A stretch of DNA of 64,000 nucleotides from Pseudomonas paraversuta. GTDB taxonomy: Bacteria > Pseudomonadota > Gammaproteobacteria > Pseudomonadales > Pseudomonadaceae. Made by a program: the position numbers and the translations under genes. Shown here one piece after another: positions 34,817 to 43,889 of this stretch. The stretch lies in NCBI RefSeq assembly GCF_904063065.1, contig NZ_CAJFCL010000007.1:186001-250000 (forward strand), written 5' to 3'. Under the pieces are notes generated by a model that did not search any database, was not told where the DNA came from, and saw only the letters and a program-made list of their open reading frames with translations. Position 1 is the first letter of the stretch; every line of letters starts with the position of its first letter.

Positions 34817-35605
34817 ATGCAACTGATCGACAGCCACACCCATCTCGATTTCCCGGACTTTGACGCCGACCGCCTGCCGTTGCTGGCACGCAGTAGAGCA
34901 CTGGGGGTTGAGCAGATGGTGGTGCTGGGGGTTGAGCAGAATACCTGGCAGCGGTTGTGGGATCTGGTGCAAACAGACAGTCAGCTATATGCCGCCTTGG
35001 GTTTGCATCCGGTGTACCTCGACCGGCATCGACCTGAGCATGTGACTGAACTGGGTCAATGGCTGAACCGTCTTGCCGGGCATCCGCAGCTATGCGCCGT
35101 AGGCGAAATCGGCCTCGACTTCTTCCTTCCCGAACTTGACCGCGACGCTCAACAACAGCTGTTTGAAGCGCAGCTGAAGCTGGCGTCGGACTTCCAGCTC
35201 CCGGCCCTGCTCCACGTTCGCCGCAGCCATGCGCAAGTGATCGCCACGCTCAAGCGTTTCCGGCTCCAGCGCGGCGGGATCATTCATGCGTTTGCGGGTA
35301 GCCGGGAAGAGGCGCGTGAATACCTGAAGCTGGGGTTCAAGCTGGGCCTGGGCGGTGCGGCGACCTGGCCACAGGCATTGCGCCTGCGCAAAGTGCTTGC
35401 CGACCTGGCACCGGACACAATAGTGCTGGAAACCGACTCCCCCGACATGGCCCCGGCCATGTACCCCAACCAGCGCAATAGCCCCGAACATTTGCCGGAC
35501 ATTTGCCGGGCACTGGCCGAAGTGATGGGCTTGCACCCGGAGCAACTGGCCAAGGCTTCAACAGCCAATGCCTGTGAAGTGTTTGGCTGGACGCTGCCGG
35601 TGTAG
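34817..35605 (+). CDS. TatD-family metal-dependent hydrolase/DNase
   Basis: 262 aa TIM-barrel hydrolase. Metal ligands: HTH (His7, His9), Glu97 in GEIGLDFF, His133 in LLHVRRSH, His157 in IIHAFAG, Asp207 in ETDSPDM. The subgroup is closer to E. coli YjjV than to TatD itself. Likely a 3'-5' nuclease on DNA or a related phosphoesterase; the physiological substrate is uncertain. It lies 2 bases after fruR, so it is probably read through from fruR without a functional link. Confidence 0.88.
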   Translation: MQLIDSHTHLDFPDFDADRLPLLARSRALGVEQMVVLGVEQNTWQRLWDLVQTDSQLYAALGLHPVYLDRHRPEHVTELGQWLNRLAGHPQLCAVGEIGLDFFLPELDRDAQQQLFEAQLKLASDFQLPALLHVRRSHAQVIATLKRFRLQRGGIIHAFAGSREEAREYLKLGFKLGLGGAATWPQALRLRKVLADLAPDTIVLETDSPDMAPAMYPNQRNSPEHLPDICRALAEVMGLHPEQLAKASTANACEVFGWTLPV

Positions 35606-35624
35606 GAGCGAGCCTGCTCGCAAG
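35601..35624. repeat. Single REP unit
   Basis: TGTAGGAGCGAGCCTGCTCGCAAG, overlapping the tatD-like stop region, between convergent genes. Confidence 0.7.
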
Positions 35625-35639
35625 GGTTTTAAATGGCCA

Positions 35640-36476
35640 TCAGAGCAACAATGTCCATACCGCAAAACCTGCATACCACAGCACGGCAGCCCGCAGCAGC
35701 AGCGCCCACAGGGTATCAAGGCTGGCGACGCCTTCAGGGCCGGCCTGGGGGGCGGGGATTTCAGCGGCGGCACAGCCAGCCTTGTTGATCAACTGTTCGG
35801 CGCTGATGTCCCAGCTCAGCAGTTCATGCAACATCACCCGGCTGACGGCCGCGAAGTTGCCCACCAGCGCAAAACTTGCCCCCAGCAACCGAACCGGCAA
35901 CCAGTCAAAAGCGTGACGCAGCTGCTGTGCACGCTCGACCAGTTCCGGGTTGTTGCCATGCTCGGCAGCCAGCGCCAGCAGGCGATAGCTCAAGGCGGCG
36001 ACCGGCCCCAGCAGGAAGTACCAGAAAATCACGGCGAAGAAACTTTGATACGCCTGCCATAACAAATGGCTCTGCACCCTTTCCAGCAATTGCTCGCCAC
36101 TGTCGGCGGTTTCGCCCAGATCGCGCTCGGCAACATGGGCGCAGGCCTGCAAGTCACCACGGCGCCAGGCATCCCGGAACGGTCCGAGCCCGGCCAGCAA
36201 GTCGCCTCGCCCCAAGCTGTAAATCACCACCAGCAAATGCACCGGCAGCACCAGCAAGCCATAGGCCACAGGTTCCAGCACCCATAGCAGCAGCCCCAAT
36301 ACAGCCACCGGGAACAGAATCAGGATAGCCAGTACCCACCATGGCCTGCGCCCGAGCCCGGGGCTGGACTCCAGCTTGTGCAGCTCGCGCAGCCAGCCGC
36401 CATCGCACTGAAGACGCTGACGCAAACCCGAGAGTTTCTCGATCAGTATCGCCAGCAGTAACACCACAAAACTCAT
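35640..36476 (-). CDS. ampE: AmpE-like inner-membrane protein
   Basis: 278 aa with four hydrophobic segments: N-terminus (SFVVLLLAILIEKL), about 46-90, about 150-170 and the C-terminus (LLLRAAVLWYAGFAVWTLLL). It matches AmpE/CobD-like proteins (WLRELHKLE, FWYFLLGPVAALSYRL, DWLPVRLLGASFALVGNF). AmpE is the partner gene of ampD in beta-lactamase induction; its molecular role is not settled. The ATG overlaps the ampD stop by 4 bases (ATGA). Confidence 0.92.
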   Translation of the reverse strand: MSFVVLLLAILIEKLSGLRQRLQCDGGWLRELHKLESSPGLGRRPWWVLAILILFPVAVLGLLLWVLEPVAYGLLVLPVHLLVVIYSLGRGDLLAGLGPFRDAWRRGDLQACAHVAERDLGETADSGEQLLERVQSHLLWQAYQSFFAVIFWYFLLGPVAALSYRLLALAAEHGNNPELVERAQQLRHAFDWLPVRLLGASFALVGNFAAVSRVMLHELLSWDISAEQLINKAGCAAAEIPAPQAGPEGVASLDTLWALLLRAAVLWYAGFAVWTLLL

Positions 36477-37036
36477 TGCATCTCTCCTGTGTGCTGCAAC
36501 GCGCCGCGAAAGCGCGCCCAGTCAAAAGCCGGGCCAGGGTCAGTCTTGCGCCCGGGGGCCACGTCACTGTGGCCACATATCCGGTGCAGGGTAATGGCGG
36601 GAAAAGCCGCTTGCAATTGCCGGGTCAACCCGATCAGCGCCTGATACTGCGCATCGCTGAACGGCAGGTCGTCGGTGCCTTCAAGCTCGATCCCCAGCGA
36701 AAAGTCATTGCAGGTCTCACGCCCCTCGAAGCTCGAGACACCTGCATGCCAGGCACGATCCAGACAAGACACAAACTGAGTGATTTTGCCGTCACGTTCA
36801 ATCAGAAAGTGCGCGCTGACCCGTAACTCACTGATGCCTTCAAAGTAGGGATGTTCTGTGACATCCAGGCGATTCTGGAAAAATTCCTGAACCTTGCCGG
36901 TAGCGAACTGCCCCGGTGGCAGGCTGATGTTGTGGATAACCAGCAAGGAGACTTCGCCGTTCGGGCGCGCATTGAAGTTGGGTGACGGACAATGGCATAC
37001 GCCTTGGCACCAACCGCTCGCGGGGTCCAGCTGCAT
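36473..37036 (-). CDS. ampD: 1,6-anhydro-N-acetylmuramyl-L-alanine amidase AmpD
   Basis: 187 aa cytoplasmic zinc amidase that recycles muropeptides and keeps AmpR-dependent beta-lactamase uninduced. Zinc ligands His35 (LVIHNISLP), His156 and Asp166 (ICGHSDVAPGRKTDPGPAFDW); catalytic Glu117 and Lys164 are present. The length is normal. Coupled to ampE by a 4-base overlap. Loss of ampD causes AmpC hyperproduction in many Pseudomonas; this copy looks intact. Confidence 0.96.
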   Translation of the reverse strand: MQLDPASGWCQGVCHCPSPNFNARPNGEVSLLVIHNISLPPGQFATGKVQEFFQNRLDVTEHPYFEGISELRVSAHFLIERDGKITQFVSCLDRAWHAGVSSFEGRETCNDFSLGIELEGTDDLPFSDAQYQALIGLTRQLQAAFPAITLHRICGHSDVAPGRKTDPGPAFDWARFRGALQHTGEMQ

Positions 37037-37119
37037 ACAGGCTCCTTCAACGGGAAAAACGAAAGGCCCAGTATGCCGCGATGCGCAGGCCGATGGGGAG
37101 CAATCTGTAACGCCGCGTA

Positions 37120-38622
37120 TTACTGCGCGGCGGATTGACCCAGGCTCTCAATCACCGAGGCCAGTGCCCGGTCGAACAGCAGGCTGTCGTCGAGCAGCAA
37201 TATCGTGCCGCAACGCAGTTGGCGAATTAATTCGGAACGGTTTTTTTCCAGGGTTTTGATGCCACTGCGATTAACAAAAACATACCTGCCCTCGGGTTCG
37301 ACTATCGCGATCAGCTTGCAGCGCAGATGCGAACCCTGATCGTCCTGCTGGTCGATCCAGGTACCGATTCGCAACTGGCTGACCAGCAGCAGCCCTAAAT
37401 GGTCCTGTTCGTCGAGGACGGGCAGAGGCAATGACGACACCAGCCACGGCCTGATTGCCTGCAGCTGGCGATGTGTCGCCAGTTCGTTGTCGCGGATATG
37501 TTGTTCAAGCAATTCAACACGGTCATGTTCGGTCTGGGTAAGCATCAAAAAGTCGTGCAACCAGGACTCGAGCAGACCGGGATCGTGCCCCGAGTAACTC
37601 GCCAGTTGCTGAACCACGTGACTGATTTGCCGGTGCAACGGATGGCTACGGCAATCGACACTGGAGTCCCAACCGATGGCAGCACTGGCGATTGCATTGA
37701 GCAAACGGCGCGCCGGGTGGCTATCACAGCTGAAAAAGTTCTGATCCATCTGCGCAATTCTGAACATCGGCGCCTGTAACTGGCCGACGATGTTTTGCAA
37801 CGGCGCCGACAGGTTGCGATCGCCGCGGATGTAATCGAATAACAACTCCACCAGGTTGCCCGCATATTCACCCGTTTCAGGGGATTGCTGCGGGTGCCCG
37901 GGCGGTTGTGCGGAGCAGCAGGACGTTGCGGACACCAGGTCGGGCAGCGCGCCAGTGGCGATCAGCAGCTGGTTGGCATCGGCATACAATTGCCCGGTAT
38001 GGCTGAGCAGATACTTTTCAAACAGTTGCAGCATGATCAACTTGACCTTGATCTCGATGCCCTGATCACGCTCGGCCTGCAAAAAGTATTCGCACAGCAT
38101 GGCCGGCCCCAGCGGGTTGTTCTGCTCATTGAGCACGACCCGGCTCAACGTATTGAGGCGAGTGCTCAAGTGGCACAGGGCCGACTGATCGCGTACCAGC
38201 ACCTTCGCCACCATGGCATTGATGACCTGGGCGCGCTCAAGGTCGTTGCCCAACAGCGAAAACACGCCCTGCGCGGGGGTTGCCATCAACAGCGTGGAGT
38301 CACTGGCAGCGGGTTGGGTCAACTTGATAAATGCGTAGAGCAACCGCTCGAGAAAACTGCGCTCGATGTTTTTGCGCTTGAGCCGTACATCGCGCATGGC
38401 TTCAAAAAACAGGCTCTGTTCTGCGTCGCTGCGGGCCTTGTCGGCCATTTCGAACAGGGTTGCATCGGCGTTATCGAACAGTACTTGCAAGTGGGACTTG
38501 AGCTGCTGTGCGGCCTTGTCATGGACCTGCAACAGGATCACAGGCAGGCGGGCGAGAGGCGAGTGAATCGCCAGCTCGATTGAGGACCTGTGGTCAGCCC
38601 CCGCTTTCCCGTCAATGTGCAT
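37120..38622 (-). CDS. DUF1631-family protein
   Basis: 500 aa cytoplasmic protein. The N-terminal motif DNADATLFEMADKARSDAEQ..FFEAMRDVRLKRKNIE and the C-terminal RCKLIAIVEPEGRYVFVNRSGIKTLEKNRSEL..LLDDSLLFDRALASVIESL are diagnostic of DUF1631. Function unknown; the C-terminal part resembles PilZ-type barrels. Shorter than many DUF1631 proteins, which reach 700 aa or more, so the middle is condensed. A similar gene lies at this place, between ampD and nadC, in P. aeruginosa. GGAGG precedes the ATG. Confidence 0.8.
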   Translation of the reverse strand: MHIDGKAGADHRSSIELAIHSPLARLPVILLQVHDKAAQQLKSHLQVLFDNADATLFEMADKARSDAEQSLFFEAMRDVRLKRKNIERSFLERLLYAFIKLTQPAASDSTLLMATPAQGVFSLLGNDLERAQVINAMVAKVLVRDQSALCHLSTRLNTLSRVVLNEQNNPLGPAMLCEYFLQAERDQGIEIKVKLIMLQLFEKYLLSHTGQLYADANQLLIATGALPDLVSATSCCSAQPPGHPQQSPETGEYAGNLVELLFDYIRGDRNLSAPLQNIVGQLQAPMFRIAQMDQNFFSCDSHPARRLLNAIASAAIGWDSSVDCRSHPLHRQISHVVQQLASYSGHDPGLLESWLHDFLMLTQTEHDRVELLEQHIRDNELATHRQLQAIRPWLVSSLPLPVLDEQDHLGLLLVSQLRIGTWIDQQDDQGSHLRCKLIAIVEPEGRYVFVNRSGIKTLEKNRSELIRQLRCGTILLLDDSLLFDRALASVIESLGQSAAQ

Positions 38623-38856
38623 CCCGGCCTCCAGCGCTGGACGTCAAACTCATGACGCCAAATAGAAGGCGGATTATCTTGTAAAAGCTGTCGCTTGTGC
38701 CAGCAGACTCTGCATTTCAGTCTGTGCGCCGGCAAATTAATCCCGAAAGTGCCAAAAGCCGCACAGTTGCAGAGAACCGGCAGTTACCCCGCACGCTCCT
38801 TGGGTTCACCGCCAGCATGGCCCTATAATCGGCGCACTTTGTTTGTGGAGCCCGTT

Positions 38857-39705
38857 ATGCCGAATTTATGCCTGGCCGACCTCACCGCCGAAATCGAAGC
38901 CAACGTACGCCGTGCGTTAGCCGAGGACATTGGCAGTGGCGACATTACTGCACGGCTGATCCCGGCCGAACGTCTGGCCACTGCCTCAATCATTACCCGC
39001 GAAGCCGCTGTCATCAGTGGTACGGCCTGGGTCGACTGTGTATTTCGCCAGCTTGATCCACGCGTTGCAGTGCACTGGCAAGTGGTCGACGGCGAGCGCG
39101 TGAGCCCCAATCAAGTGCTGTTTCACCTCGAAGGGCCGGCCCGCTCACTGCTCAGTGGTGAACGTAGCGCGCTGAATTTTCTGCAACTGTTATCGGGGGT
39201 AGCCACCCACGCCCAGTCATTGGCCGATCAAGTGGCGGATACCGGGGTCAAGTTGCTGGACACACGCAAAACCCTGCCGGGCCTGCGCATGGCGCAAAAA
39301 TACGCGGTGACCTGCGGCGGTTGCCACAACCACCGCATAGGCCTGTACGACGCATTCCTGATCAAGGAAAACCACATTGCGGCCTGCGGCGGCATTGCCC
39401 AGGCGATCAGTGCCGCGCACAAGATCGCTCCGGGAAAACCGGTGGAAATCGAAGTCGAGAGCCTGTCCGAACTCAAGGAAGCGCTGGCAGCCGGGGCCGA
39501 TATCATCATGCTCGACGAACTGAGCATGGACGACATGCGTGAAGCGGTGCGCCTGAATGCAGGCAAAGCCAAGCTGGAAGCCAGTGGCGGCATCAACCAT
39601 GCCACCTTGCGCCCGATCGCCGAAACCGGCGTTGACTACATCTCGATCGGCGCCATGACCAAGGATGTCAAAGCGGTGGATCTGTCGATGCGGTTGAGCC
39701 TGTAA
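38857..39705 (+). CDS. nadC: Nicotinate-nucleotide pyrophosphorylase (carboxylating)
   Basis: 282 aa, the family's usual length. Converts quinolinate and PRPP to nicotinate mononucleotide in NAD synthesis. Motifs: [62 protein letters not shown], and EASGGIN. Start at [10 protein letters not shown] with GGAG 6 bases before; the upstream open frame from 38695 is unsupported. Monocistronic; REP pair follows. Confidence 0.97.
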   Translation: MPNLCLADLTAEIEANVRRALAEDIGSGDITARLIPAERLATASIITREAAVISGTAWVDCVFRQLDPRVAVHWQVVDGERVSPNQVLFHLEGPARSLLSGERSALNFLQLLSGVATHAQSLADQVADTGVKLLDTRKTLPGLRMAQKYAVTCGGCHNHRIGLYDAFLIKENHIAACGGIAQAISAAHKIAPGKPVEIEVESLSELKEALAAGADIIMLDELSMDDMREAVRLNAGKAKLEASGGINHATLRPIAETGVDYISIGAMTKDVKAVDLSMRLSL

Positions 39706-39717
39706 AAAACCCGCACC

Positions 39718-39801
39718 TGCAGGAGCGAGCTTGCTCGCGACGGCATCAGCGCAGTCAGCCCGGAACTGCACGTTGCCTGAGTCGCGAGCAAGCTCGCTCC
39801 C
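39718..39801. repeat. REP pair between nadC and ogt (convergent)
   Basis: TGCAGGAGCGAGCTTGCTCG and inverted CGCGAGCAAGCTCGCTCC about 40 bases apart, between convergent genes. Confidence 0.85.
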
Positions 39802-39813
39802 TCAGGGTTGCAG

Positions 39814-40311
39814 TCAGGACAATACAAAGCCCTGACACTTCACCTCATGTTCCAGTAGCCATTGCTTGGCCGCCAGGCCGCCGCCAAAGCCGGTCAGCGT
39901 GCCATTGCTGCCAATCACGCGATGACACGGAATGATGATCGGGATCGGGTTACGCCCGTTCGCCGCCCCCACCGCCCGCGATGCCTTGGGCCGAAGAATT
40001 TGTTGCGAGATCTGCCCGTAGCTGGTGGTGGCCGCGTAGGGAATGGTGGTCAGCGCCCCCCAAACCGACTGTTGAAACGCCGTGCCCACAGGCTTGAGCG
40101 ACAGATCGAAAACCAGCCGTGTACCCGAAAAATACTCCTCGAGCTGACGCCGCGCTTCAGCCAGTTTTGGCGCTGAATGCACCCAGCCCGCCAGTGGCGT
40201 ATGGGGCCGACGATCCAGTTCAAAACGCACTTCGCGCAACCCTTCGTCATCGGCCACCAGAAACAGCGGGCCAATGGGTGACGGCATTTGATCGTAGTAA
40301 ATCCGGGTCAT
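39814..40311 (-). CDS. ogt: Methylated-DNA-protein-cysteine methyltransferase
   Basis: 165 aa suicide DNA-repair protein that removes O6-alkyl groups from guanine. Active site PCHRVIGSNGTLTGFGGGL with Cys129 as alkyl acceptor; VWGALTTIPYAATTSYGQIS and AVGAANGRNPI are the usual C-terminal helix-turn-helix parts. It overlaps the upstream Ada/AlkA gene by 4 bases (ATGA), forming an alkylation-repair pair. Confidence 0.93.
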   Translation of the reverse strand: MTRIYYDQMPSPIGPLFLVADDEGLREVRFELDRRPHTPLAGWVHSAPKLAEARRQLEEYFSGTRLVFDLSLKPVGTAFQQSVWGALTTIPYAATTSYGQISQQILRPKASRAVGAANGRNPIPIIIPCHRVIGSNGTLTGFGGGLAAKQWLLEHEVKCQGFVLS

Positions 40312-41804
40312 GTTGACTCCTTGCGGGCGGCGGCCGAGTCAGTGGCCGCACGCCATAAATACATTACTGAATAGGCCCGCCACGGACGCCAGCTTTCGGC
40401 CAGGGTTTGCAGGGCCCGGGTACTCAACGGCGTATCGTGGGGATTGGCTTCGCGGCGCAGTATCAGGTCCGCCGCCGGGAATGCATCGGGGTGTTTGAGC
40501 ACCCGCATGGCGATGTAATGTGCGGTCCACTCGCCGATTCCCGGCAGCTGTACCCAGCGCTGGATAAAGCTGTGCAACGGTTGCTCGACGGCAAAATCCA
40601 CCCGGCCTTCGATCAGGGCGCGGGCGATACCCTTGATTGTGTCTATCCGCGCCTGGGTAATGCCCATCTGCCCCAGATCGGCCTCTGCCAGTTGCTCGGG
40701 CCCCGGGAATAGACGATCAAGCCCTGCCCCTGGCGGGCTCTCAATCGCAATGCCGTAGCGGTGCACTATGCGGCTGGCCAGGGTCCGTGCAGCTGCCACG
40801 CTGACCTGCTGGCCCAGTACCGCCCGCACCGCCACTTCAAATCCATCCCAGCCACCGGGCAACCGCAGGCCCGGATAGCGTTCGACAAGCGGCGCCAGCA
40901 GCGCACTGCTACTCAAGGTCTGAGCTATTGCCAGAGGATCGGCATCCAGATCAAACATCCGCCGGATCCGGGTGACCACACCAAGCATCTGGCTCGGCGG
41001 CACATTCAACAGTTCAAGTTGCAGCGCATGCTGCTCACCCGGCCAGGCACTGACCCGCAACCAGCCGGGGGCATCGCCGGCACCAAATACCCGCTGATAA
41101 CTGTGGGCGTCCACCTGTTCGATGCCTGGCAGGGCCCGAGTCTGCACAAAGCCCAGTAACGCGCTGAAATCGTAAGGCGGGCGATAGCCCAGACGCAGCA
41201 CCAATGCCTTGTCGGCCCGGGCTTTCGGGCTGCGCCTGAAGTCTCTGGGCTGCGCATGATTGGCCTCGGCAAACGCGGCATTGAAGCGCCGCAAGCTGCC
41301 AAAGCCGGAGGCCATGGCTACTTCGGTGATCGACAGGTGTGTTTCGCTCAGGAGCTGCTTGGCAAACAGCAAACGCTGAGTCGCGTGTACCGCTATCGGG
41401 GGGGCGCCCAGGTGCTTGACGAACAGGCGCCGCAATTGCCGGGCACCGATATCCAGACGATCGGCCAGCATCTCCAGCGAGTGATCGGCCAGGAAACCTT
41501 CATTGATCAACTTCAAACCACGGGACACCAGATGCTCGCCATGCAGCCACAGCAGATTGCCCGGCGCCAGTTCTGGCCGACAGCGCAAACAGGGTCTGAA
41601 ACCCTGGGCCTGAGCAGCCGCCGCGCTGGGGTAATACACCACGTTTTCGGGCTTTGGCGGGCGCGCCGGGCATACCGGCCGGCAGTAGATCCGGGTGCTG
41701 AGCACCGCCGTAAAAAACACCCCGTCAAAACGCGCATCACGGCTTAACCGGGCGATTTCGCAGGCGGCGGTGCTGGGCGCAAGAAGGCTGTTGTGTGTGT
41801 TCAT
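40308..41804 (-). CDS. Ada N-terminal/AraC/AlkA fusion: methyl-sensing regulator and 3-methyladenine glycosylase
   Basis: 498 aa. Residues 1-80: Ada zinc domain with Cys41, Cys45, Cys72, Cys75; Cys41 is the likely methylphosphotriester acceptor. About 85-190: AraC helix-turn-helix. About 205-300: AlkA N-terminal domain (LRLGYRPPYDFSALLGF). About 300-490: HhH-GPD glycosylase (LPGIGEWTAHYIAMR with the helix-hairpin-helix; FPAADLIL with the catalytic Asp). One protein can thus sense methylation damage, activate transcription and excise 3-methyladenine. Start at MNTHNSLLAP; no strong ribosome site is visible. Coupled to ogt. Known architecture in Proteobacteria, often labelled AlkA. Confidence 0.88.
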   Translation of the reverse strand: MNTHNSLLAPSTAACEIARLSRDARFDGVFFTAVLSTRIYCRPVCPARPPKPENVVYYPSAAAAQAQGFRPCLRCRPELAPGNLLWLHGEHLVSRGLKLINEGFLADHSLEMLADRLDIGARQLRRLFVKHLGAPPIAVHATQRLLFAKQLLSETHLSITEVAMASGFGSLRRFNAAFAEANHAQPRDFRRSPKARADKALVLRLGYRPPYDFSALLGFVQTRALPGIEQVDAHSYQRVFGAGDAPGWLRVSAWPGEQHALQLELLNVPPSQMLGVVTRIRRMFDLDADPLAIAQTLSSSALLAPLVERYPGLRLPGGWDGFEVAVRAVLGQQVSVAAARTLASRIVHRYGIAIESPPGAGLDRLFPGPEQLAEADLGQMGITQARIDTIKGIARALIEGRVDFAVEQPLHSFIQRWVQLPGIGEWTAHYIAMRVLKHPDAFPAADLILRREANPHDTPLSTRALQTLAESWRPWRAYSVMYLWRAATDSAAARKEST

Positions 41805-42012
41805 GGAGCGCACAATAGCACTGGGTCATGGCTGATTCTCGCCATTTTCGGACCTCAATGTCGGCCGTCGATCAGCGGGTTCTGGAGAGGGGTTGCACAC
41901 CCCAATGCCCGCACCGTCGCCCTGGCCGTACTGCATGAGCGGCAATCATCTGCGCCCGGCAGAGGGTTTGATCAGATTGCCCCTGGCTGGCATTTTTTCC
42001 GGCATCTCACAT

Positions 42013-42037
42013 TGCAGGAGCCGGCCTGGCTCCTGCA
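42013..42037 (-). repeat. Hairpin/REP-like unit after pilA
   Basis: TGCAGGAGCC, GGCCT, GGCTCCTGCA: perfect 10-bp stem just beyond the pilA stop (pilA reads leftward). No T-run. It may stabilise the pilA mRNA or be a lone REP unit. Confidence 0.65.
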
Positions 42038-42046
42038 GAACCCTGA

Positions 42047-42448
42047 CTATTTACAGGCACCGCTTTGCAGACAGGTGCCGGTTTGGGTCCACACCAGTGT
42101 GCTGCCGTTCAAGGCAGGCGTCATCACGCTGGTCCAGCCACCCGCTGCCTGGGTGCCGGTCATGCTGATCACGCCATCTACCACTGTCATGCCCGCTGCC
42201 AGGTTGTCAGTGGCTGCGGCCGGGCCTGGAATGCCGTGGCTGCCCGCATCGCAGACAGTCAAATCATTACTCTCGCTGTAACACAGGGCGACGGCGGTCT
42301 TGTAGCTGTTGCTGATTGAGTTCACCTCGGCAAAACGGGCCTTCATGGTGTGTTCGTTGTAAGCCGGCAATGCAAAAGAGGCGATCAGGCCAATGATCGC
42401 AACCACAATCATCAACTCGATCAGGGTGAAGCCTTTTTGTTGTTTCAC
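42047..42448 (-). CDS. pilA: Type IV major pilin
   Basis: 133 aa pre-pilin. Leader KQQKG is cut before FTLIELMIVVAIIGLIASFALPAY, the canonical N-methylated hydrophobic spine with Glu at +5. Four Cys: ALCY, LTVC and, near the end, TGTC..GAC, giving a C-terminal disulfide loop. The start is GTG at 42448, with GGAGAT upstream; an ATG overlapping it by two bases is followed directly by a stop, and the open frame reaching 42613 has no pilin homology. The first codons contain AACAACAA, an Hfq/Crc-type motif. It is divergent from pilC with a 220-base gap; pilB is not here. Confidence 0.92.
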   Translation of the reverse strand: MKQQKGFTLIELMIVVAIIGLIASFALPAYNEHTMKARFAEVNSISNSYKTAVALCYSESNDLTVCDAGSHGIPGPAAATDNLAAGMTVVDGVISMTGTQAAGGWTSVMTPALNGSTLVWTQTGTCLQSGACK

Positions 42449-42669
42449 ATGAAATCTCCAAAAGTGGGACGCGGCCCTGTGGCCAAACGCCAAAGCAGTA
42501 CTGAGCCGCCCAAAAAGTGCGCACAGGCTATCAAGGTTAGCGGGCGGTTGCTCCACAACTACATGGCTGACATCTGTGGAAACGCTCCAATGGCCGTCCC
42601 GACTTTGGGCCATCTAGCCTTTGAGGCCAGGAGCACAACAAAGCAATCAACTATTCAGGGATGGAAAAA

Positions 42670-43887
42670 ATGCCAGCACAGGCAGATAAAACCAGTGTTT
42701 ATCGGTGGCAAGGCACTGATCGCCAAGGCGCTCCGGCCAGTGGTGAAAGCACTGGCCACAGCCAGGCAATGATCCGGGCCCGGTTACGCCGACAAGGTAT
42801 TACCGTTAGTAAAATTCGCCGGCATACAGACCGCGACACCCCCGCAGGCAAACCCGTCAAAGCCGTACAGATCACACTTTTCACTCGCCAGTTGGCCACG
42901 CTGATCAGAGCCGGCATCCCGCTGCTGCAAGCGCTGGAGGTAATTGCCAACGGCCTGGAACATCAGGCCATGGGCAAGCTGGTGAATGATCTGCAGCAGG
43001 ACATCAATGCAGGTATCAGCCTGGCAAGTGCGTTGCGAAAAAGGCCGGCACAGTTCGATGCATTGTTCTGCAATCTGATCGAGGCTGGCGAGCAGGCCGG
43101 GGCACTGGATGTGTTGCTGGAGCGGATCGCGACGTACAAGGAAAAAACCGAAACTCTGAAAAACAAAATCAAAAAGGCCATGACCTACCCCATAGCCGTG
43201 CTGGTGGTGGCATCAGGGGTCTGCGCAATTTTATTGATTGAAGTGGTGCCGCAGTTCCAGCGCGTGTTCGACTCTTTTGACGCCCAACTGCCACTCTTCA
43301 CGCTCTGGGTAATCGCTGTCTCCCAGGCGCTGCAACAGTTCGGCCTGTGGCTGCTCGCCGGGGCCGGCCTGGGGTGTGCGGCTCTGGGCTATCGCTACAA
43401 ACACTGCGCGGCGTTGCGTCAGCGCCTTGATCGCTGGCTGTTGAAACTCCCGGTGCTGGGCAACCTGCTGCATTTTTCGGCCATCGCCCGTTTTGCCCGC
43501 ACGCTGTCCACCACCGTTGCCGCCGGAGTTCCATTGCTTGAAGCGCTGCACGCAGTCGCCGGAGCCACGGGCAACAGCCTGTTCAAAGACGCGGTACTGC
43601 AACTCAGGCAGCGGGTGGCAACAGGCAGTCAGATCCATGTTGCCATGGGCGATGTCAGAGTATTCCCGGGCATGGTGATCCAGATGACAGCAATTGGCGA
43701 AGAGTCCGGCACACTGGACGAGATGCTCAACCACGTAGCCACCTATTATGAGAGCCAGGTCGACACTCTGGTCGATAACCTGACAGCATTGATGGAGCCG
43801 GCAATCATGGTGGTACTCGGCGTCATGGTTGGCGGACTGGTGATCGCCATGTATTTACCGATTTTCAAATTGGGCCAAGTGATTTGA
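42670..43887 (+). CDS. pilC: Type IV pilus inner-membrane platform protein
   Basis: 405 aa from this ATG. Two GspF domains: TLFTRQLATLIRAGIPLLQALEVI (about 70-93) and RFARTLSTTVAAGVPLLEALHAV (about 273-295), each with the conserved LIEAGEQAGALD / MTAIGEESGTLDEML region, and membrane helices near 170, 220 and 375. It is the platform on which PilB/PilT ATPases act. Start: ATG at 42670 with GGATGG 7 bases upstream, or ATG at 42661 three codons earlier; the first is slightly better spaced. pilD follows at 2 bases. Confidence 0.93.
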   Translation: MPAQADKTSVYRWQGTDRQGAPASGESTGHSQAMIRARLRRQGITVSKIRRHTDRDTPAGKPVKAVQITLFTRQLATLIRAGIPLLQALEVIANGLEHQAMGKLVNDLQQDINAGISLASALRKRPAQFDALFCNLIEAGEQAGALDVLLERIATYKEKTETLKNKIKKAMTYPIAVLVVASGVCAILLIEVVPQFQRVFDSFDAQLPLFTLWVIAVSQALQQFGLWLLAGAGLGCAALGYRYKHCAALRQRLDRWLLKLPVLGNLLHFSAIARFARTLSTTVAAGVPLLEALHAVAGATGNSLFKDAVLQLRQRVATGSQIHVAMGDVRVFPGMVIQMTAIGEESGTLDEMLNHVATYYESQVDTLVDNLTALMEPAIMVVLGVMVGGLVIAMYLPIFKLGQVI

Positions 43888-43889
43888 GC

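Noticed and set aside
42449..42660. RpoN promoter for pilA
   Set aside because: The best GG-N-GC match has 9, not 10, bases between the doublets and poor flanks.
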